Assembly (NCBI RefSeq): GCF_020594515.1
Contig: NZ_JAJCTH010000007.1
Span: 1 to 64,000, forward strand
Source: Rhodoferax sp. U2-2l
GTDB taxonomy: Bacteria > Pseudomonadota > Gammaproteobacteria > Burkholderiales > Burkholderiaceae_C
Reading direction: 5' to 3'
DNA length: 64,000 nt
This document shows, piece after piece, positions 60,805-64,000 of the stretch (position 1 is its first letter; each line of letters starts with the position of its first letter). The notes beneath the pieces are model-generated. The model saw nothing but the letters and a program-made list of their open reading frames with translations. It was not told where the DNA came from and searched no databases. Both the position numbers and the translations under genes were made by a program.

Positions 60805-61425
60805 ATGGACTACCCGGGAAACCTTTTTGTCGTGGCGGCTCCCAGCGGGGCTGGCAAATCCAGCCTGGTCAAAGCGCTGATGGAAGTGGACTCGCACGTG
60901 CAGCCCTCGGTGTCACACACCACACGGGCGCCGCGCGGGCAGGAAAAACACGGGCGCGAGTACTTTTTTGTCTCAGAGACAGAGTTCGACGCGATGGTGC
61001 AGGCCGACGCCTTTGTCGAGTGGGCCCATGTGCACAACCACCGCTACGGCACCTCCAAAAAAGCCATCGAAGAGCGCATGAGCCAGGGTGCTGACGTGAT
61101 CCTGGAGATTGACTTTCAGGGCGCCTTGCAGATCAAACAAGTTTTCGCCAATGCGGTGACGATCTTCATCCTGCCGCCCAGCTGGGACGAATTACGTTCC
61201 CGGCTGGAGCGGCGCGGCGAAGACGCCTCCGAAGTGATCGAAGTCAGGCTGCATAACGCCGCGCTGGAGATGGCGCAGGTGAGCCAATTCGACTTCGTTA
61301 TAATCAACGAGTTGTTTGACCGGGCCGTGTTTGACCTCAAATCCATTGTCCACGCTCAACGACTCAAGTATCTGGCGCAGCGCCGCGCCAGGGCTGAAAC
61401 ATTCAAAGCACTGCATATTTCTTAG
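60805..61425 (+). CDS. gmk: Guanylate kinase
   Basis: A 206-residue guanylate kinase converting GMP to GDP. P-loop [19 protein letters not shown], substrate loop [20 protein letters not shown], then [16 protein letters not shown] and [13 protein letters not shown]. It starts 4 bases after yicC, so the two are coupled. Confidence 0.97.
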   Translation: MDYPGNLFVVAAPSGAGKSSLVKALMEVDSHVQPSVSHTTRAPRGQEKHGREYFFVSETEFDAMVQADAFVEWAHVHNHRYGTSKKAIEERMSQGADVILEIDFQGALQIKQVFANAVTIFILPPSWDELRSRLERRGEDASEVIEVRLHNAALEMAQVSQFDFVIINELFDRAVFDLKSIVHAQRLKYLAQRRARAETFKALHIS

Positions 61426-61451
61426 TGCGCCCACCTGGTTTTGGAGAAGTC

Positions 61452-61655
61452 ATGGCCCGTATCACTGTTGAAGACTGCCTGGTGCAGATTCCCAATCGCT
61501 TTCAGCTGGTGTTGGCCGCGTCCTACCGTGCCCGCATGCTGAGCCAAGGTCACACCCCCAAGGTCGAGAGCAAGAACAAACCGGGCGTGACCGCCCTGCG
61601 CGAAATTGCCGCTGGCAAAATCGGCATCGAGATGCTGAAGAAAGTGCCGCTCTGA
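61452..61655 (+). CDS. rpoZ: RNA polymerase omega subunit
   Basis: A 67-residue omega subunit: [31 protein letters not shown] and [13 protein letters not shown] are diagnostic. It assists assembly of RNA polymerase and is part of the ppGpp site 1. It lies between gmk and spoT as in most proteobacteria, with a strong terminator after it. Confidence 0.96.
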   Translation: MARITVEDCLVQIPNRFQLVLAASYRARMLSQGHTPKVESKNKPGVTALREIAAGKIGIEMLKKVPL

Positions 61656-61680
61656 TCTGAGGCGCATTTGCCCCCAGCCA

Positions 61681-61704
61681 AGCACCGCTTTGCGGTGCTT
61701 TTTT
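61681..61704 (+). terminator. Rho-independent terminator after rpoZ
   Basis: AGCACCGC and GCGGTGCT arms with a TTT loop, followed by a six-T run. It separates rpoZ from spoT, so spoT must have its own promoter or depend on read-through. Confidence 0.93.
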
Positions 61705-61748
61705 GTTGCCAGTGCGCCAAAGGCTGACCCGCAAGCTATATTCAAGGC

Positions 61749-64000
61749 ATGAGCACCCCCGTCAAGCCCGAATCGGCAGCCCCAACGCGATCGCCCAAAT
61801 CAGCCCCGCAGGTGTTGACCTCGGCGGGTGCGAACGCAGCTGCGGCCAGCCTGGCGAGCCTGACCAACAAGCTGGACTATTTGAGCCCGACCGATCTGGC
61901 CAACGTTCGGCTGGCTTACCGGTTTGCCGACGAAGCCCACCTGGGCCAGCTCAGAAACAGCGGCGAGCCCTACATCACCCACCCGATTGCCGTGGCGGCG
62001 CAGTGCGCCGAATGGAAGCTCGACGCCCAGGCGCTGATGGCGGCCTTGTTGCACGACGCCATGGAAGACTGCGGCATCACCAAGGCGGAGCTGATCGAAC
62101 GCTTTGGCCCGTCGGTGGCTGAATTGGTCGATGGCCTGACCAAGCTGGAGAAACTGCACTTCAACACGCGCGAAGAGAACCAGGCCGAGTCTTTTCGCAA
62201 AATGCTGCTCGCCATGGCGCGCGATGTGCGGGTGATCCTGATCAAGCTGGCCGATCGCACCCATAACATGCGCACCTTGTCAGATGCGCCGCGCGAAAAG
62301 TGGGCGCGTATTGCCTCGGAAACGCTCGACATCTACGCACCCATCGCCTACCGGCTTGGCCTGAACCAGACCTACCGCGAGTTGCAGGACCTGTCGTTCA
62401 AACACCTCAACACCTGGCGACATGCTGTTCTGACCAAAGCCGTGGCCAAGGCGCGCGGCCGTCGCCGCGACCTGATCCAAAAGGTGCAAAGTGACCTGGA
62501 AGCCACTTTTGCGCAACACAACTTGCCCGTGCGTATTGCCGGGCGCGAAAAAACCATCTATTCCATCTACAAGAAGATGGACGAAAAGAACCTGAGTTTT
62601 GCGCAGGTGACCGACATCTACGGCTTTCGTATCATCGTGCCGCACCTGATCGACTGCTACACGGCGTTGGGCCTGCTGCACCAGCTTTACAAACCTGTGC
62701 CGGGCAAGTTTAAAGACCACATCGCCATCAGCAAGATCAACGGCTACCAGTCGCTGCACACCACGCTGGTCGGCCCATCTGGCATCAACGTCGAGTTTCA
62801 GGTCCGCACCGAGGCCATGCACCTAGTGGCTGAAACCGGCGTGGCAGCGCACTGGCTCTACAAGGAAGTGGCCCAGACCGACGTCCAGCAAAATGACCGC
62901 ATGGGCACCCAATGGTTGCAGTCGCTGCTGGACATCCAGGACGAAAACCGCGACGCCACCGAGTTCTGGGAACACGTCAAGGTCGATCTGTTTCCCGACG
63001 CGGTGTACGTCTTCACCCCCAAGAGCCAGATCATGGCGATGCCGCGCGGCGCTACCGTGATCGACTTTGCCTACGCCATCCACAGCAATGTGGGCGACCA
63101 CACCCTATCGGCCAAAGTCAACGACGAGCCGGTTCCCCTGCGCACCGAAGTCAAAAATGGCGATGTGATCGAAGTCATCACCTCCCCCGATGCCACGCCC
63201 AACCCGGCCTGGCTGGGCTTTGTCCGCACGGCGCGTGCGCGCTCCAAGATCCGCCAGCACCTCAAGACCCTGGCGCAAACCGAGTCGGAAAGCCTGGGCG
63301 AGAAGATGCTGCTCCAAGCCGTTCGCTCAGAAGGCATCGAGAACTTGCCGGATACCACTGGTCAAAACGCCGCTGTTTGGGATAAGTTGCTGCGATTTAG
63401 CGGCAACAGAACCCAGGCCGAGCTGATGACTGATATTGGCCTGGGCAAACGCATTGCCAGCATCGTTGCCAAACGCTTGGCGAAATTGCTCGCTGATATT
63501 GGTGAAAAGCCCGACGCGTTGTTGCTCACCCGCGAGCGTTTTGTCACTGGCGACAATAGTTCTCAGGGCGCCGTTTTGATCGACGGCAGCGAAAGCACCT
63601 CGGTTCGTTTTGCCCACTGTTGCCGACCCATCCCGGGCGACAACATTGTGGGTTACCTCGGCCGTGGCGAGGGCCTGACCATCCACACCAGTGACTGCCA
63701 GGTTGCCCGAAAACTCAACCACAAAGACAGTGAGCGTTTCATCAGCGTGGAATGGTCCGATGAACCTGTGCGCACGTTCGAGACCGGCATCGTGGTCACC
63801 GTGACCAACGGCAAAGGTGTGTTGGCCAGCGTGGCCAGCGCCCTGGCGGCCGGTGGCGCGGACATCAACCAGGTCGACATGACCAATGAGTCATCCCACG
63901 GCGTGATGGACCTGCGCTTTGTCATTGCCGTGCGCGACCTGAGCCAACTGGAAACCGTCTTCAAAAACCTGCGCCGCACAACGGCTGTGCTCAAGGTGCA
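61749..64000 (+). CDS. spoT: Bifunctional (p)ppGpp synthetase/hydrolase, 3' end outside the window
   Basis: The reading frame is open from ATG 61749 to the window edge, 750 codons. The order of domains is HD hydrolase (ITHPIAVAAQ, ALLHDAMEDC, LIKLADRTHNMRTL), synthetase (IAGREKTIYSIYKKM, DIYGFRIIVP, INGYQSLHTTL, VEFQVRTEAMH), TGS (VYVFTPKSQIMAMPRGATVI), the helical/CC region (RFAHCCRPIPGDNIVGY) and the start of a C-terminal ACT domain (ETGIVVTVTNGKGVLASVAS). The HDxxED hydrolase site is intact, so it is SpoT/Rel-like rather than hydrolase-dead RelA. The position after rpoZ supports spoT. Confidence 0.95.
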   Translation, partial: MSTPVKPESAAPTRSPKSAPQVLTSAGANAAAASLASLTNKLDYLSPTDLANVRLAYRFADEAHLGQLRNSGEPYITHPIAVAAQCAEWKLDAQALMAALLHDAMEDCGITKAELIERFGPSVAELVDGLTKLEKLHFNTREENQAESFRKMLLAMARDVRVILIKLADRTHNMRTLSDAPREKWARIASETLDIYAPIAYRLGLNQTYRELQDLSFKHLNTWRHAVLTKAVAKARGRRRDLIQKVQSDLEATFAQHNLPVRIAGREKTIYSIYKKMDEKNLSFAQVTDIYGFRIIVPHLIDCYTALGLLHQLYKPVPGKFKDHIAISKINGYQSLHTTLVGPSGINVEFQVRTEAMHLVAETGVAAHWLYKEVAQTDVQQNDRMGTQWLQSLLDIQDENRDATEFWEHVKVDLFPDAVYVFTPKSQIMAMPRGATVIDFAYAIHSNVGDHTLSAKVNDEPVPLRTEVKNGDVIEVITSPDATPNPAWLGFVRTARARSKIRQHLKTLAQTESESLGEKMLLQAVRSEGIENLPDTTGQNAAVWDKLLRFSGNRTQAELMTDIGLGKRIASIVAKRLAKLLADIGEKPDALLLTRERFVTGDNSSQGAVLIDGSESTSVRFAHCCRPIPGDNIVGYLGRGEGLTIHTSDCQVARKLNHKDSERFISVEWSDEPVRTFETGIVVTVTNGKGVLASVASALAAGGADINQVDMTNESSHGVMDLRFVIAVRDLSQLETVFKNLRRTTAVLKV

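Overview
The window is GC-rich, densely coded chromosomal DNA of a betaproteobacterium. Gene content points to Burkholderiales, family Comamonadaceae (Rhodoferax/Polaromonas-like): a urtABCDE urea transporter and ureABC-EFG urease, four-subunit fumarate reductase, several photolyases, and the yicC-gmk-rpoZ-spoT block. Genus is inference. No rRNA, tRNA, CRISPR array, prophage or complete IS was seen.

Layout. 0.3-1.2 kb: a HigBA-type toxin-antitoxin pair. 1.2-4.4 kb: aldehyde dehydrogenase, exported MsrA and small proteins. 4.4-13.3 kb: three photolyase/cryptochromes (a long photolyase, a DASH type with a DUF2256 companion, and an Fe-S bacterial (6-4) type), interrupted by a reverse-strand frdABCD operon; a duplicated C-terminal scrap of the DASH gene lies just upstream of the third photolyase. 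13.4-15.6 kb: a repeat-containing exported protein, a VF530 protein and a hemerythrin-GGDEF protein.

15.8-22.7 kb: a Fap-like functional-amyloid locus. A VpsR-type sigma-54 activator and a FapF-like coiled-coil/beta-barrel exporter converge on a four-gene operon encoding a 680-residue Gly/Ala/Asn-rich secreted protein, a small secreted protein, a C39-type (FapD-like) protease and a FapE-like protein. The operon has a near-perfect sigma-54 promoter, an intercistronic hairpin after the major subunit, and double-glycine motifs that are plausible C39 cleavage sites.

23.1-29.8 kb: urtABCDE. 29.9-36.1 kb (reverse): CapA-like protein, small exported protein, Mrr-like membrane protein, ureD, then a nucleoside/guanine-type deaminase with an NMT1-family ABC importer. 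36.4-41.2 kb: radical SAM, YitT, Lrp/AsnC, GGDEF and lipoprotein cytochrome genes. 41.7-46.3 kb (reverse): a response regulator and a 1206-residue fusion of an NCS1 nucleobase permease to a hybrid histidine kinase. 46.4-52.5 kb: ureA-hupE/ureJ-ureB-ureC-GNAT-ureE-ureF-ureG behind a sigma-54 promoter. 52.6-64 kb: TPR response regulator, CBS protein, hemW-rdgB-rph, PP2C phosphatase and Ser/Thr kinase, then yicC, gmk, rpoZ and a spoT/relA gene cut by the window edge.

Nitrogen scavenging is the main theme: urea import, urease, a putative nucleobase importer with a deaminase, and a permease-linked sensor kinase. The most unusual non-coding structure is a bipartite hairpin element present three times (between urtA and urtB, after the cytochrome gene, and between ureB and ureC). 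Each copy is a divergent pair of about 46-54-nt cores, each core enclosed by its own long complementary arms, with compensatory changes in internal stems. It looks like a structured RNA or mobile hairpin family that I do not recognise.
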